DNA of 6,350 nt, from positions 1-6,350 of the forward strand of contig JAJYWW010000006.1 in NCBI GenBank assembly GCA_021791295.1. Reading direction: 5' to 3'. Below the pieces are notes generated by a model. It did not search any database and was not told the DNA's origin. It worked only from the letters and a program-made list of their open reading frames with translations. This stretch comes from a bacterium. Lineage in GTDB: Bacteria > SZUA-79 > Acidulodesulfobacterales > Acidulodesulfobacteraceae. The translations under genes were made by a program, and so were the position numbers. Each line of letters opens with the position of its first letter. Within the stretch, counting starts at the first letter, position 1. Shown here one piece after another: positions 6,297 to 6,350 of this stretch.

Positions 6297-6326
6297 ATTA
6301 TACTGACTATAAAGTCATATTGTCAA
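6297..6326 (-). promoter_or_regulatory. Sigma70-type promoter of the efflux channel gene
   Basis: Read on the - strand, TTGACA (6326-6321) and TATAAT (6302-6297) both match the consensus fully and are 18 bases apart. The predicted transcription start is near 6290, giving a leader of about 68 bases before the ATG at 6222. The leader is very AT-rich and shows no structured element that I recognise. A full match at both hexamers is unlikely by chance even in AT-rich DNA, and the orientation and distance suit the gene. Confidence 0.75.
6304..6317. promoter_or_regulatory. Inverted repeat in the promoter spacer, possible operator
   Basis: TGACT-ATAA-AGTCA forms a perfect 5+5 inverted repeat lying entirely between the -35 and -10 hexamers of the efflux promoter. 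A further TGACT copy is at 6268-6272, within the predicted leader. A dimeric regulator bound here would touch RNA polymerase directly. The arms are short, so this is suggestive only, and no regulator gene is in the window. Confidence 0.35.
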
Positions 6327-6350
6327 TTAAAAAATTTATAATTTAATAAT

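Noticed and set aside
1..6350. CRISPR arrays, tRNA or rRNA genes, insertion sequences, phage genes
   Set aside because: Scanning by eye found no regular repeats, no cloverleaf-like sequence and no transposase or integrase motifs; the window is almost fully occupied by six genes.

Overview
The window carries most of a high-affinity phosphate uptake locus, pstS-pstC-pstA-pstB-phoU, all on the + strand. It is followed tail to tail by a lipoprotein outer-membrane efflux channel of the TolC/NodT family on the - strand. The organism is most likely a Gram-negative bacterium, because the efflux channel needs an outer membrane and both exported proteins have Sec/lipobox signals. The DNA is low in GC and the intergenic DNA is very AT-rich. 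I cannot place the lineage from sequence alone; an AT-rich deltaproteobacterial-type or Aquificota-type bacterium would fit, but that is a guess.

Layout: (1) 1-1052, PstS, the phosphate-binding lipoprotein, lacking only its first few residues. (2) 1053-1259, a 207-base gap with a strong hairpin just after pstS and two weak promoter-like sequences before pstC. (3) 1260-2204 pstC and 2308-3219 pstA, the two membrane permeases, separated by a very AT-rich 103-base gap. (4) 3245-4051 pstB, the ATPase. (5) 4091-4771 phoU, the regulator, with a GTG start behind a purine-rich ribosome binding site. (6) 4768-6222 on the - strand, the efflux channel, whose stop overlaps the phoU stop by four bases. 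(7) 6223-6350, the leader of the efflux gene, with a -35/-10 pair matching the sigma70 consensus exactly and a small inverted repeat in its spacer.

How it works together: PstS binds phosphate outside the inner membrane and passes it to the PstC/PstA channel, which is driven by a PstB dimer. PhoU links transporter state to a PhoR/PhoB-type two-component system. No such system is visible here, so it must lie elsewhere if present. The efflux channel has its own promoter and no pump or adaptor gene beside it in the window; it is probably a neighbour without functional connection to phosphate uptake.

Most of the window is ordinary, and I see no new multi-gene system. The point most worth checking is in PstA. 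The conserved Arg and Glu of the RxxGETAP segment are replaced by Asn and Gln, while PstC keeps its RAIGET motif. The Arg position is Arg220 of E. coli PstA, which is known to be needed for phosphate transport but not for signalling. Other points are a possible inner-membrane retention signal on PstS, the decoupling hairpin after pstS, and a possible operator in the efflux promoter.
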